DNA of 64,000 bases from Paenibacillus sp. FSL R7-0273. Its GTDB lineage: Bacteria > Bacillota > Bacilli > Paenibacillales > Paenibacillaceae. The position numbers were made by a program, and so were the translations under genes. Below, piece after piece: positions 36,592 to 46,331 of this stretch; positions within the stretch are counted from its first letter, which is position 1, and each line of letters opens with the position of its first letter. The notes beneath the pieces are model-generated. The model did not search any database and had not been told where the DNA came from. It worked only from the letters and a program-made list of their open reading frames with translations. The stretch covers positions 4,785,501-4,849,500 of the forward strand of contig NZ_CP009283.1 in assembly GCF_000758625.1 (NCBI RefSeq). Reading direction: 5' to 3'.

Positions 36592-37257
36592 TCACCCTTT
36601 CATCGAGGTATGCGGGACGGCTGATCCTCCGGCGGTGTGATCCCCGGGCCTTACGGCCGGCGGCTTCGGCGGCCGGCGCAGCAGGGACAGCCTGCGCATC
36701 AGCCTGTCCGCGCCAACCGCAGCCAGTGTCGCTACGGCGGTTGCCGCCAGCGTTGTGCCGACAATCCCGGCCGGATCGGCAGAGCCGTAATTGAGCCGGA
36801 TCGCGATCAGCGTGGCCGGAATAAGCGTAATGCTGGCTGTATTCAGCGCAAGCAAGGTGCACATGGCCGGGGTCGCCGTAGTCTTGTCAGGATTCAGCGT
36901 CTGCAGCTCCTGCATCGCCTTGATACCCATTGGTGTTGCCGCATTGCCCAGGCCAAGCAGATTGGCGCTCATGTTGGACAGAATATAGCCGATTGCCGGA
37001 TGGCCCTTGGGCACATCCGGGAACAGAAAGCCTACCACCGGCCCTAGCAGCCGGGCTATTTTGCGCAGGAGGCCGGCATCCTCGGCCACCCGCATCATTC
37101 CCATCCAGAATACAAGTACGCTGATCAGTCCAAAGCTTACGGTAACCCCGTTCTTGGCGCCGTCAAAAACTGCCGCTGTAAAAGCATCCATCCGGCCGTT
37201 CACGGCGGCAAATACAAAGCCGATCACAATCATCCCCAGCCAGATTCCATTAATCAT
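36592..37257 (-). CDS. spmA: Spore maturation protein A
   Basis: Partner of SpmB. The 221-residue membrane protein has several segments and the block SNMSANLLGLGNAATPMGIKAM typical of SpmA. The C-terminal 30 residues are basic and Pro-rich. The ATG at 37257 follows GGAGGGACCGGA. It lies between dacB and spmB with a gap of only seven bases to the latter. Confidence 0.92.
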   Translation of the reverse strand: MINGIWLGMIVIGFVFAAVNGRMDAFTAAVFDGAKNGVTVSFGLISVLVFWMGMMRVAEDAGLLRKIARLLGPVVGFLFPDVPKGHPAIGYILSNMSANLLGLGNAATPMGIKAMQELQTLNPDKTTATPAMCTLLALNTASITLIPATLIAIRLNYGSADPAGIVGTTLAATAVATLAAVGADRLMRRLSLLRRPPKPPAVRPGDHTAGGSAVPHTSMKG

Positions 37258-37304
37258 TCCGGTCCCTCCCCTGTCCTGCTCTCTCTCATTCCCAGGTGCG
37301 CTTA

Positions 37305-38510
37305 CTACCTTCCCATCTGCAGCAGCGCCCGTAAAGCGCTCCCGAGCGCCTGCAGCCAGTTATCTGCCGGATATTCAGCTGTTCCGGCCGGACTGTAGCG
37401 CTTCATGTAAAGAGATTTCTCCGGCGGGAGCCGGTCCGGCTCATACACCGGCACACGGCCGATTTCCTTCCCGCCAAGCTGGAGTACAACGGCTCCTCTG
37501 AGTCCGAAGTCGCTGGTACGGGCTGTTGTCCCGCCGGCGGCAGCCGGCTCCTCATTTAAGACCAGCTTTGTTGTAATTCTGGCTTCCTCACCCTGGCCGA
37601 GCGGGTAAGCGAACTTGCGGGAGGTCAGGAAGCTGTAGCCGCTGATGCCCTCTCCGCGTTCAATCAGGGTTTTAAGCGGATAATGGTTGAAGCCGAAGTT
37701 CAGCAGTGCAGCATGATCATTCCAGTCGTTGCCGTCATTCAGCGTAACAGCAACCAGCTGCTGGCCGCCGCGCGTAGCGGAGCTAACGAGACAACGCATC
37801 GCTTTTTTGGTATATCCGGTCTTAACCCCGTCCGCACCTTCATACAGGCGCAGCATTTTATTTTTGTTAGCCCACTTGTAGTCCCATTTCTCATACGGAT
37901 TGTCAGCTGTTTTCTCCTGTGTCTTCACAATTTCCTTAAAAGCGGGATTATGCATGGCGTAAGCGGTCAGCACGGCCATATCATTGGCACTGGAATAATG
38001 ACCTTCTGCATCCAGACCGTGCGGATTGGCAAAATGGGTGTTCTTCAGCCCCAGCTCCTCCGCCTTGGCATTCATCAGATGGACAAACCCTTGCTCCGAT
38101 CCCCCCACATGCTCGGCGATTGCCGTGGCCGCATCATTTCCTGAGCGCAGCATCAGGCCGTAGAGCATATCCTCCAGCAGCATCTCCTCGCCCAGCTTCA
38201 GGTACAGTGAGGAGCCCTCCTTGGCAAAAGCATTTTTGCCCACCTTCACTTCGGAAGTCAGGTCCCCGTTCTCTATCGCCACGATTGCCGTCATGATTTT
38301 GGTCAGGCTGGCGATCAGCATCGGCTCATCCCCCCGGCTGCTGTAGAGGAGCCTTCCCGATTCGACATCAATCAGCGCTGCAGCCCTGGCATGGGTTGAG
38401 ATAGAGGCATTCTCCGCATGCACGGGATAAGCCGGGGCTATAACAGCCAGCAGCAGGCCCATTATCAGAAGCAGCAAAGGCTTTCCTGTGATCATTTTTA
38501 GTGGTTTCAT
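37305..38510 (-). CDS. dacB: D-alanyl-D-alanine carboxypeptidase (DacB type, PBP5 family)
   Basis: DacB trims peptide side chains of the spore cortex. The 401-residue protein has a signal peptide (about 1-32), the SLTK active-site Ser near residue 69, SGN and KTG (VKTGYT) motifs, and a C-terminal beta-rich domain. The ATG at 38510 is six bases after GGAGG; the longer frame from 38531 adds residues before the signal peptide. The dacB-spmA-spmB order supports a cortex role rather than the housekeeping DacA. Confidence 0.92.
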   Translation of the reverse strand: MKPLKMITGKPLLLLIMGLLLAVIAPAYPVHAENASISTHARAAALIDVESGRLLYSSRGDEPMLIASLTKIMTAIVAIENGDLTSEVKVGKNAFAKEGSSLYLKLGEEMLLEDMLYGLMLRSGNDAATAIAEHVGGSEQGFVHLMNAKAEELGLKNTHFANPHGLDAEGHYSSANDMAVLTAYAMHNPAFKEIVKTQEKTADNPYEKWDYKWANKNKMLRLYEGADGVKTGYTKKAMRCLVSSATRGGQQLVAVTLNDGNDWNDHAALLNFGFNHYPLKTLIERGEGISGYSFLTSRKFAYPLGQGEEARITTKLVLNEEPAAAGGTTARTSDFGLRGAVVLQLGGKEIGRVPVYEPDRLPPEKSLYMKRYSPAGTAEYPADNWLQALGSALRALLQMGR

Positions 38511-38610
38511 GTTCATCCTCCGGCTTTTCATTCAGTTCTTCTTTCCTTATTCCTTCTGTGTTGTACAAGTGTATGCGGAAGGCTTGACAGGTATGTCCCT
38601 CCCGCAAGGC

Positions 38611-38643
38611 AAAAAAGGACACCGCCCTGTTAAGGCGGTATCC
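38611..38643 (-). terminator. Terminator after ytfJ
   Basis: GGATACCGCC and GGCGGTGTCC pair and are followed on the minus strand by TTTTTTG. Confidence 0.85.
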
Positions 38644-38667
38644 CCGGCTGTCCTACGCTACAGGCCA

Positions 38668-39159
38668 TTAATGGGCTGATGGATTGGAATGCACGCTTTC
38701 TGTTTTTACCGTTGTCGTTTTTGTACCCGGAGCGCCGACAATCTCGGCACCTACCGGTGTACCGGATTGGATCATGTTCTGGATTTTGTCGATCAGATTC
38801 GGCGCGGCATCAATGATTTTTTCAAACAGATGGGTCTGATTATCCAGCGGCACAATATGTACCCCTTCCCTGCCGACTACCAGAAACGCAATCGGACGAA
38901 TGGATACCCCTCCCCCGCTGCCTCCTCCGAATGGGAGCATTTTGACTCCGCTCCCGCTTCCGTTGATGCCGGGAGCGTCATCCTCCACCCGGAAGTCACT
39001 GCCCCCTGCAGCAAACCCGAAGGCCACTTTACTGATCGGCAGAATTACACTGCCGTCCGGGGTTTCGACCGGATCCCCGACAATCGTATTAACATCCACC
39101 ATGCCTTTGATATTTTCCATCGCCGTCTGCATCAGACCTTGAATCGGATGGTCGCTCAT
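38668..39159 (-). CDS. ytfJ: GerW-family sporulation protein YtfJ
   Basis: The 163-residue protein has the YtfJ blocks MENIKGMVDVNTIVGDP and a glycine-rich centre (GGGSGGGVSI), then LDNQTHLFEKIIDAAPNLIDKI. The family is made in the forespore and one member (GerW) is needed for germination. The ATG at 39159 follows AGGAGGATATCAAT. Upstream lies ytfI, the usual partner. Confidence 0.9.
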   Translation of the reverse strand: MSDHPIQGLMQTAMENIKGMVDVNTIVGDPVETPDGSVILPISKVAFGFAAGGSDFRVEDDAPGINGSGSGVKMLPFGGGSGGGVSIRPIAFLVVGREGVHIVPLDNQTHLFEKIIDAAPNLIDKIQNMIQSGTPVGAEIVGAPGTKTTTVKTESVHSNPSAH

Positions 39160-39275
39160 ATTGATATCCTCCTTTGGCTTTTAAAGACTTTTCAGGTCGA
39201 TCACAGGTGATATCATCCCCAATACGCAGCATTTGTATGTAAGATGTTTCTTAGCATAAGCTCCGTAAGCGGGAA

Positions 39276-39962
39276 TCAGTTTTTATTCTTAAGCAGACGT
39301 ATCCAGCGCGACAGCCCGCCCTTTACCCGGATAACACGCCACAGCAGCTGGATTCCTGCAAAGAAAACACTGGAAACCGGCAGCTTGCCGGTACAGACAG
39401 CCTCTGTAGAAAAGCACAGCTCATCGCGGAACACCGGCACGACAAACATCCGCGGACTGCGCTGCAGCCGGACGTAACGCGAGATCCAGCCGACCATGCC
39501 CCATTTCAGCCCGGACAGCGCTCCGGTAGCCGTCGCGGTGTACGCCGCATCACCCAGCGAGAAATCCGTCGACCAGTCGAACCGGGTAATGATGACGTGG
39601 GACATCAGGCTTTTTATCCAGCTTTTCAGGTCCATGGTGGCCTGCAGCGCCTCTTTCAGCTTCCTCTTCCAGTCCCGCAGCGTCTCATCGTCAATCTGTT
39701 CCACCGAATCAGCATCCTGACGTACAGGCGCAATTCCGCTCTCCTCGAGCTTTATCTTTACTCCGCGGGCAATTCCCTCATAGATCAGCTTGGGCAGCTC
39801 ATAATGGAATTTAACCAGGCCGAATAAAGCTTTTATATCGAATTCAATGCGGTCATCCTTGCCGATTCTGCATAAACGGAAGTGAAAATGAATGGAGGAA
39901 GACAGCACCAGTACAATTACAAGCAGCAGCAGGGCTAAGGGTACAGCAAGCCATAACGTCAC
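39276..39962 (-). CDS. ytfI: DUF2953 protein (YtfI type)
   Basis: The 228-residue protein has an N-terminal membrane segment (about 3-22) and a cytosolic or outer domain containing KFHYELPKLIYEG and FDWSTDFSLGDAAYTATATG, the DUF2953 pattern. A GTG at 39962 follows TTGGAGG. Function is unknown; pairing with ytfJ suggests a link with sporulation. Confidence 0.85.
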   Translation of the reverse strand: MTLWLAVPLALLLLVIVLVLSSSIHFHFRLCRIGKDDRIEFDIKALFGLVKFHYELPKLIYEGIARGVKIKLEESGIAPVRQDADSVEQIDDETLRDWKRKLKEALQATMDLKSWIKSLMSHVIITRFDWSTDFSLGDAAYTATATGALSGLKWGMVGWISRYVRLQRSPRMFVVPVFRDELCFSTEAVCTGKLPVSSVFFAGIQLLWRVIRVKGGLSRWIRLLKNKN

Positions 39963-40102
39963 GGATTAACCTCCAAGCAGCCTTTTTATAGAACCCTTGG
40001 ATTAGTATGGCAAAGTTGGCTGGAAAACATTCGGACAGATTCAAATCGCTGCAAAAAGCAGAATCCTGCTCTGCCGGGTCTGCCCGGATATCTGTGTATA
40101 TG

Positions 40103-40132
40103 AAAAAAAAACGCTGCTCCAAATGGAGCAAC
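40103..40132 (-). terminator. Terminator after scpB
   Basis: GTTGCTCC and GGAGCAGC pair around ATTT, followed on the minus strand by nine T. Confidence 0.85.
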
Positions 40133-40160
40133 GGCTATTGATTACGCTAAGGATAATGGC

Positions 40161-40760
40161 TTATTGCCCTACATCATCGAACGACATCTGGCTGTCCAGC
40201 TTATTGAACAGAAGCTGGGTTTCCTCCTCCAGATTGTCTGCTGAATCCAGGCTGGACGGCTCCGGCAGCTCCTTCAGGCTGGCAAGCCCGAAGCTGTCCA
40301 GAAAGGATTTGGTAGTCCCGTACAGAATAGGGCGTCCCACCGCTTCCGCACGTCCAACCTCGTGAATCAGATCCTTGTTGTTCAGCGTATGAATCGCCCG
40401 CTCAGATTTCACACCGCGGATCTCCTCAATCTCAACCCGGGTAATCGGCTGGCGGTATGCCACAATGGCCAGTGTCTCAAGCGCTGCCTGGGACAAAGAG
40501 GATCTGGCCGGCGAATAGGCCAGCCGCTCGAAATAGGGTGCATGGTCAGATAATGTAGCCAGCCGGTAGTTACCGGCAATCTGCACTACCTGCAGGCCGC
40601 GCTCCTGAGCCACGTAATCATCCTTGAGCTCCTCAAGCGCCCGGCCGGCTAAATCCGGACGCTGTTCGGTAATCTCGGCAATTTGCCGGACAGACAACCC
40701 CTCATCCCCGGACAGGAACAGCAGACCCTCAATAATTGATTTCAGCGTTTTGTAGTCCAC
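40161..40760 (-). CDS. scpB: Segregation and condensation protein B
   Basis: ScpB is a winged-helix kleisin-associated subunit of the SMC complex. The 199-residue protein has two winged helices (about 1-85 and 90-165), with YRQPITRVEIEEIRGV the family block. A GTG at 40760 sits after GGAGGAGAGG and is preferred to the ATG at 40802. It overlaps the 3' end of scpA by about 32 bases. Confidence 0.93.
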   Translation of the reverse strand: MDYKTLKSIIEGLLFLSGDEGLSVRQIAEITEQRPDLAGRALEELKDDYVAQERGLQVVQIAGNYRLATLSDHAPYFERLAYSPARSSLSQAALETLAIVAYRQPITRVEIEEIRGVKSERAIHTLNNKDLIHEVGRAEAVGRPILYGTTKSFLDSFGLASLKELPEPSSLDSADNLEEETQLLFNKLDSQMSFDDVGQ

Positions 40761-41520
40761 TGAAGTCCTCTCCTCCTCTCCACTCCATGACAATGTCATC
40801 AAATAATTTTTCCTGATAGCAAAAAATCGCCTTCATCTTCATCAGCTCCAGAATGGCCAGGAAGGTGGTAACAATCTCATGCCGGTCCATACTCTCATGC
40901 AAAAGCGCAGAGAACCGCAGCCTGCCGCCCATGCCTCTGCGCATCAGCGCCTCCGACACATCACGGATCCGGTCCTTGACCGAGATTTCATCACGGGTAA
41001 TCCGCTGGTAGGAGGTTCTTCTAGCCGCCTTGCTGAGCGCTTTACGGAAAGCGGCAATCAGGTCAGAGGTGTGCAGCCCTTTAAGCGTATTATCCAGATT
41101 CACCGGCACAAACGGACCGAGGTCCTCGGGTTCTTTGGTGAAAATCAGGCTGCGCTCGCTCTCCATATCCATGAGCTGTACGGCAATACTCTTGATTTTG
41201 CGGTATTCGATCAGCCGCTCCACCAGCTCGGCCCGCGGATCATAGCCATCGTCCTCGTAGTATTCGAAATCTTCGATCTCAATCACCGGCGGCTTCGGCA
41301 GCAGCAGCTTGCTCTTGATCGACAGCAGTGTGGCCGCCATGACAAGAAACTCGCTGGTAATATCCAGCTCAAGCTCCTGCATGCTCTGCAGGTATGCCAT
41401 ATACTGCTCGGTAATCTCGCTGACCGGAATGTCCTGGATGTCGATTTCCGCCTTGTCGATTAAATGCAAGAGCAGATCGAGCGGACCTTCGAACGTCTCC
41501 AGCTTGTACAATACAGTCAC
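40729..41520 (-). CDS. scpA: Segregation and condensation protein A (kleisin)
   Basis: ScpA bridges the SMC heads. The 263-residue protein starts VTVLYKLETFEGPLDLLLHLI, the family start, with acidic middle region (PPVIEIEDFEYYEDDGYDPR) and a C-terminal winged helix (LELMKMKAIFCYQEKLFDDI). The GTG at 41520 lies seven bases after GGAGG; the frame is open to 41601 without similarity. Confidence 0.94.
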   Translation of the reverse strand: MTVLYKLETFEGPLDLLLHLIDKAEIDIQDIPVSEITEQYMAYLQSMQELELDITSEFLVMAATLLSIKSKLLLPKPPVIEIEDFEYYEDDGYDPRAELVERLIEYRKIKSIAVQLMDMESERSLIFTKEPEDLGPFVPVNLDNTLKGLHTSDLIAAFRKALSKAARRTSYQRITRDEISVKDRIRDVSEALMRRGMGGRLRFSALLHESMDRHEIVTTFLAILELMKMKAIFCYQEKLFDDIVMEWRGGEDFSGLQNAEINY

Positions 41521-41680
41521 GAAATTTCCTCCTGCTAAAAAAAGTAAAGTGCAGCGCCGCAAACAGGACGCTACACAAGTAGAAAGATTATTATAGTCCA
41601 AGCTTTCTTCTTATACTTATAAATAATCACGAATGCTGCCAATCCGTCAAGAGGGGAGCATGCGTTACTGCCTAAAAAGC

Positions 41681-42154
41681 TTATTTAAACAGCTTGTTCA
41701 GGTTAGCCATTTCAATTGCGGAGGTAGCTGCATCCCAGCCTTTGTTGCCTGCTTTGGTTCCGGAGCGCTCAATTGCCTGCTCGATATTCTCGGTAGTTAC
41801 CACACCGAAGATCGTCGGAACACCAGTCTTGAGGTTGATGGCCGCTACTCCTTTGGCAACCTCGTTGCAGACATAATCATAATGTGTTGTTGATCCGCGG
41901 ATAACCGTACCGAGTGCAATTACTGCATCGTACTTGCCGCTTTCGGCCATCTTCTGGCAGATGAGCGGAATTTCGAATACGCCCGGCACCCAGGCCACAT
42001 CTACCTCATCATCGGCAACCCCATGGCGCTTAAAGGCATCCAGTGCGCCGGACAGCAGCTTGCTTGTAATAAATTCATTAAAACGTCCTACAACAACACC
42101 ATAACGCAATCCCTCGGAGACTAAATGTCCTTCAAAATAATTCGGCATATTCAT
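41681..42154 (-). CDS. ribH: 6,7-dimethyl-8-ribityllumazine synthase
   Basis: RibH condenses the RibA and RibB products to lumazine. The 157-residue protein has the [17 protein letters not shown] and [17 protein letters not shown] blocks. Last gene of the riboflavin operon. I see no clear terminator in the 160 bases that follow. Confidence 0.95.
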   Translation of the reverse strand: MNMPNYFEGHLVSEGLRYGVVVGRFNEFITSKLLSGALDAFKRHGVADDEVDVAWVPGVFEIPLICQKMAESGKYDAVIALGTVIRGSTTHYDYVCNEVAKGVAAINLKTGVPTIFGVVTTENIEQAIERSGTKAGNKGWDAATSAIEMANLNKLFK

Positions 42155-42196
42155 TCATCAACCCTTCATTAGTTAGTTGGTAGTTTGTGGCACAGA

Positions 42197-43450
42197 CTAA
42201 GCCTTTGAATCCTCATTCTGTTCAATGTTGTCAAAAGACAGCAGATGGCCGAGCTTGGCCTGCTTGGTATGAAGATAACCGGTGTTATCCTTGTTCTCCG
42301 GCATCTGGATTGGGACACGCTCTACAACCTCAAGGCCATAGCCCTCGAGTCCCTTGATCTTGCGCGGGTTGTTGGTCAGCAGCTTGATCTGGCGGACGCC
42401 GAGGTCCTTCAAAATCTGCGCCCCGATGCCATAGTCCCGCAGGTCCGCCGGGAACCCGAGCTTGAGGTTGGCATCAACTGTATCCAGCCCTTCCTCCTGC
42501 AGCTTGTAAGCCCGCAGCTTGTTGATCAGGCCGATGCCTCTGCCCTCCTGGCGCATATAGAGCAGCACGCCCCGGCCGGCGTCTTCGATCTGGCGCAGCG
42601 CCGCTTCAAACTGCGGGCCACAATCGCAGCGGTGGGAATGGAACACATCACCGGTGAGACATTCGGAGTGAACGCGCACGAGCACCGGCTCGTCGCCGGA
42701 AATATCGCCCTTAACCAGCGCGACATGCTCCTTGTCATCCACTTCATTAGTGTAAGCAATAGTCTGGAAGGTGCCGAAATCGGTCGGCAGATTCACCGAT
42801 ACCTCACGGGTGACCAGCTGCTCCTTCTCGTTGCGGTAATGAATCAGATCCTGAATGCTGATCAGCTTAAGATCATGCTTCTTCGCTATCTCCACAAGAT
42901 CAGGCAGCCGGGCCATCGTGCCGTCAACCTTGACCACCTCGCAGATGACGCCGGCCGGATAAGAGCCGCACATGCGGGCCAGATCGACAGCAGCCTCGGT
43001 GTGGCCGGAGCGGCGCAGCACGCCGCCCTTTTTGGCGATCAGCGGGAACATATGGCCCGGTCTGCGGAAATCGGACGGCTTCGCAGCCGGATCCATTAAG
43101 GCCTTGATGGTCTGGGAGCGCTCGCCGGCGGAAATACCGGTAGTCGTGCTGGCATGGTCAACCGAAACGGTAAAGGCTGTGCCGTGGTTATCGGTGTTGT
43201 GGGTAACCATCGGCTGAAGATCCAGCTCCTCTGCGCGCTCGGCCGTGATTGGTACACAGACCAGACCGCGTCCTTCGGTAATCATGAAGTTAATAACCTC
43301 CGGTGTAGCCCGTTCAGCCAGGGCAACAAAATCCCCTTCGTTCTCACGGTCCTCGTCATCAACCACAATAACCACCTTGCCGCGCATCAGATCATATATG
43401 GCATCTTCAATCGGGTCCAGTACACTGTCCTGCTTGTTGTGTTCGCTCAT
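42197..43450 (-). CDS. ribBA: Bifunctional DHBP synthase / GTP cyclohydrolase II
   Basis: The enzyme makes 3,4-dihydroxy-2-butanone 4-phosphate (N-terminal half, [11 protein letters not shown]) and opens GTP (C-terminal half, zinc site [17 protein letters not shown] and RQEGRGIG). The 417-residue length and domain order are normal for Bacillales. It sits between ribE and ribH. Confidence 0.95.
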   Translation of the reverse strand: MSEHNKQDSVLDPIEDAIYDLMRGKVVIVVDDEDRENEGDFVALAERATPEVINFMITEGRGLVCVPITAERAEELDLQPMVTHNTDNHGTAFTVSVDHASTTTGISAGERSQTIKALMDPAAKPSDFRRPGHMFPLIAKKGGVLRRSGHTEAAVDLARMCGSYPAGVICEVVKVDGTMARLPDLVEIAKKHDLKLISIQDLIHYRNEKEQLVTREVSVNLPTDFGTFQTIAYTNEVDDKEHVALVKGDISGDEPVLVRVHSECLTGDVFHSHRCDCGPQFEAALRQIEDAGRGVLLYMRQEGRGIGLINKLRAYKLQEEGLDTVDANLKLGFPADLRDYGIGAQILKDLGVRQIKLLTNNPRKIKGLEGYGLEVVERVPIQMPENKDNTGYLHTKQAKLGHLLSFDNIEQNEDSKA

Positions 43451-43470
43451 TATTCTGTCCTCCTAATCAC

Positions 43471-44136
43471 TTATACAAATCCGTTTGCCGCCAGAAAATC
43501 ACGGCTTATGCTTGAGCTGCCCGCTTCGTCCTCACTGCCTGCGCCCTTGTAATGCAGGAGATGATCGACATATTTCCCGAGCACATCGCACTCGATGTTG
43601 ATGCTGTCTCCCGGCCGCTTATGGGCAAGCACCGTTTCACCGAGTGTATGGGGGATAATGGACACGGTGAAAGCCGAGGATGACGTATTCACCACAGTAA
43701 GACTGATGCCGTCAAGGGTAATGGAGCCTTTGGGGATAATGTATTTGAACAAAGCGCTGCGGTCCGGCGTAATCTCGAACACGACGGCATTCTGGTCGCG
43801 CTTGACGCTGCGGATCTCACCTGTACCATCTACATGGCCCTGAACGATGTGTCCGCCAAACCGGCCGCCGGCTGCCATCGCCCGCTCCAGATTCATCCGG
43901 CTGCCGCTGCGCAGCTCCTTCAGGTTACTGTTGCGGTAGGTCTGCGGCATGACGTCCACGGTAAAAGAATGCTCGCTGATTGAGGTTGCCGTCAGGCAGA
44001 CACCATTGACGGCCACGCTGTCGCCGATTTTGAGGTCGCTCATAATCAGCGATGCGCCGATATTCAGCACCAGCATCTCGCCGCCGCTGCTGACACCGCG
44101 CAGCACGCCGATCTCCTCGATCAATCCGGTGAACAT
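43471..44136 (-). CDS. ribE: Riboflavin synthase alpha chain
   Basis: The enzyme dismutates two lumazines to riboflavin. Two lumazine-binding repeats are seen: 1-95 (MFTGLIEEIG, VNGVCLTA, VDVMPQT) and 98-195 (GHIVQGHVDGTG, LDGISLTVV, IPHTLGE). At 221 residues it has normal length. The ATG at 44136 follows AGGAGGGGATC. Confidence 0.95.
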   Translation of the reverse strand: MFTGLIEEIGVLRGVSSGGEMLVLNIGASLIMSDLKIGDSVAVNGVCLTATSISEHSFTVDVMPQTYRNSNLKELRSGSRMNLERAMAAGGRFGGHIVQGHVDGTGEIRSVKRDQNAVVFEITPDRSALFKYIIPKGSITLDGISLTVVNTSSSAFTVSIIPHTLGETVLAHKRPGDSINIECDVLGKYVDHLLHYKGAGSEDEAGSSSISRDFLAANGFV

Positions 44137-44208
44137 ATGATCCCCTCCTAAAAGTATTGTGGCTTCGGAAGCAAATGCTTCGTTTTGTCAGGAATACAAC
44201 AACTCTGA

Positions 44209-45309
44209 TTAACGCACCGGTGTGCCGCTGATACAGACATTATCCCCGAGCACTTCCACTTCCAATCCCTCAAGGGTGATTGCATCCTTCATCAGCGCTA
44301 TGCCCGGAAAATCGAAGGTTCCCGGAGCTTCTGCTCCACCGCCGACAATCTTAGGCGCATAAAAGAGCACTACCCGGTCAACCAGTCCGCTCTCCAGCAT
44401 CGCGCCATTCAGCGTTCCGCCGCCTTCCAGAAGAATCGAGCTGATCTCCAGCTCACCGAGCTTGACCATCGCTTCCTTCAGATCCACCCGCGGCCCGTCT
44501 CCGCTCGTTACGACTGTAACACCTGCCGCCGTAAGCGCCGCTCTGCGTTCCGGATCAGCCGCTGCGGTTGTCACAATAATCGTCGGCGCCTGTCCGTCGG
44601 TAACCACACTTGCTTCCAGCGGAGTACGCAGGCTCGAATCAATAACAATCCGCACCGGATGAAGTCCGGGAACCTCTAGCCTGGTTGTCAGTGAAGGATT
44701 ATCGGCAATGACCGTGCCTACGCCTACCATAATCCCCTGATGACGGTGGCGCAGCGTATGTACAATTTCCCGTGCCTGACCATTTGATATCCACTTGCTG
44801 TCACCTGTCTTTGTCGCAAGCTTACCGTCCAGCGTGCTTGCACTTTTCAGGGTTACAAAGGGCTCCTTGGTCAAAATGTACTTAATAAACCGTTCATTCA
44901 GCCGCAGGGCACGGCTTCGCAGCAGCCCGACTTCAACGTCGATCCCTGCTTCGCGCAGCATTTCGAAGCCCCGGCCCGCCACCTGCGGGTTAGGGTCTTC
45001 ACAGGCAACAACCACCCGCGCCACCCCTTCGTCAATCAGCCGCTGGCTGCAGGGCGGCGTCTTGCCGTGGTGACTGCACGGCTCAAGCGTGACATAGGCG
45101 GTACTGCCTTGCGCTTTGCCTGCCGCCATATTTAATGCATGCACCTCAGCATGGCCGGTTCCGCGCTGCAGATGAGTACCAAGGCCGATCACAGCTCCGT
45201 CCTTAACGACTACGCAGCCGACTACCGGGTTAATTCCCGTCTGTCCCTGCGCTCTTTCCGCCATATCCAGCGCAAGCGACATGTAAAACTCGTCATTCAT
45301 AATATCCAT
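44209..45309 (-). CDS. ribD: Bifunctional pyrimidine deaminase/reductase
   Basis: RibD deaminates and then reduces the GTP-derived pyrimidine. The 366-residue protein has the zinc deaminase domain (about 1-145; HAEVHAL and PCSHHGKTPPC) and the reductase domain (about 150-366; ILLEGGGTLNGAM). The ATG at 45309 follows GGAGGCAGATC. First gene of the operon, behind an FMN riboswitch. Confidence 0.95.
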   Translation of the reverse strand: MDIMNDEFYMSLALDMAERAQGQTGINPVVGCVVVKDGAVIGLGTHLQRGTGHAEVHALNMAAGKAQGSTAYVTLEPCSHHGKTPPCSQRLIDEGVARVVVACEDPNPQVAGRGFEMLREAGIDVEVGLLRSRALRLNERFIKYILTKEPFVTLKSASTLDGKLATKTGDSKWISNGQAREIVHTLRHRHQGIMVGVGTVIADNPSLTTRLEVPGLHPVRIVIDSSLRTPLEASVVTDGQAPTIIVTTAAADPERRAALTAAGVTVVTSGDGPRVDLKEAMVKLGELEISSILLEGGGTLNGAMLESGLVDRVVLFYAPKIVGGGAEAPGTFDFPGIALMKDAITLEGLEVEVLGDNVCISGTPVR

Positions 45310-45354
45310 GATCTGCCTCCAATCTCTGCTAAGTTGCCTTCAGTTAAAAAACAG

Positions 45355-45393
45355 AAAAACCCGTCTCAATCTCCAGGAGGAGTTCAAGACGGG
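45355..45393 (-). terminator. Terminator of the ribD FMN riboswitch
   Basis: CCCGTCT...CTCC pairs with GGAG...AGACGGG and is followed by TTTTTCTG on the minus strand, between aptamer and ribD. Confidence 0.8.
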
Positions 45394-45526
45394 ATATACG
45401 AGAGTTTGCCGATAATTCTAATAAAATGGTGCGTAAATAAACCTACTCACAAATCTTTGTGAAAGTTCGCACAATATATATTGGAATACACCAGTACGCC
45501 TGCCCGTTCAGGGGCAGTACGTTATT

Positions 45527-45693
45527 CTCTCCTTCTTCCATCCAGACTATACTGTCGGTCCCGGAATTGCACCGGGTCCACCGTCCATATCATAGATACG
45601 GCGCGGGTAGCGGACTAAGCACGTCAAGGCTGCAACAGCCATTGAACAGTGACATCACCGCCGGTAGGGAATTACACCCTGCCCTGAAGGATC
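45527..45693 (-). promoter_or_regulatory. FMN riboswitch of the riboflavin operon
   Basis: On the minus strand the RFN core reads CAGGGCAGGGTGTAATTCCC, CCGGCGGTGATG, the variable arm, GGACGGTGGACCCGGTGCAATTCCGGG, and the closing GACAGTATAGTCTGGATGG. Confidence 0.95.
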
Positions 45694-45717
45694 AAATCAG
45701 TATGAAATTAAGTACCG

Positions 45718-45746
45718 ATTATAGCACAGCCAGCAGCACTGACTAA
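45718..45746 (-). promoter_or_regulatory. Promoter of the riboflavin operon
   Basis: TTAGTC and a perfect TATAAT spaced 17 bases on the minus strand, with the aptamer starting about 25 bases later. Confidence 0.6.
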
Positions 45747-45771
45747 AATAAAGTTAGCACTATACGGTAAA

Positions 45772-45818
45772 AAAAGCAAGCCCAACGTACCTCGCAGCAG
45801 CCGGATACAGTCGGGCAG
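45772..45818 (-). terminator. Possible terminator after mscL
   Basis: GCCCGAC and GTTGGGC pair across a long loop and are followed on the minus strand by TTGCTTTTTTT. Confidence 0.4.
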
Positions 45819-45837
45819 TTATAGCATAATGTGCGGC

Positions 45838-46233
45838 CTACGCCTCACCCTGCTTGTTTGCTTTTAACAGATCACGGATTTCAGTCAGCAGAGCGATCTC
45901 TGGATCCGGTGCGGGAGTTTCTACAACCTCCACTTTTACCGTCTCCTTGTGCTTAAACCGGTTGGCCAGCTTGACCACCATAAAGATGGAGAACGAGATG
46001 ATAAAGAAATCCACCACACTTTGTAGGAATACCCCGTATTTTACCTCTGCATCAAGATAAGTAAAAGTAAGCTTTTCCAGATCAACCCCACCGCTCAGCA
46101 GGCCTGCAAGAGGCATGATAATGTCAGCAACCAGCGAGGAGACGATTTTGCCGAATGCTGCCCCAATAATTACGGCAACTGCCAGATCAAGCACATTCCC
46201 CTTGATGGCAAAGCTTTTAAATTCCTTCCACAT
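45838..46233 (-). CDS. mscL: Large-conductance mechanosensitive channel
   Basis: MscL opens under osmotic down-shock. The 131-residue protein has the family start [30 protein letters not shown], a second membrane segment (about 67-88) and a C-terminal helix. Standalone. Confidence 0.95.
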   Translation of the reverse strand: MWKEFKSFAIKGNVLDLAVAVIIGAAFGKIVSSLVADIIMPLAGLLSGGVDLEKLTFTYLDAEVKYGVFLQSVVDFFIISFSIFMVVKLANRFKHKETVKVEVVETPAPDPEIALLTEIRDLLKANKQGEA

Positions 46234-46331
46234 TCCATTTCCCTCCGATTATGAATTTTGGTTAGTATAACATGTTATTCTCAGCTCACCATACAAAAAA
46301 GCTTTTAATATTACAGCAAAAAGGACTTAAT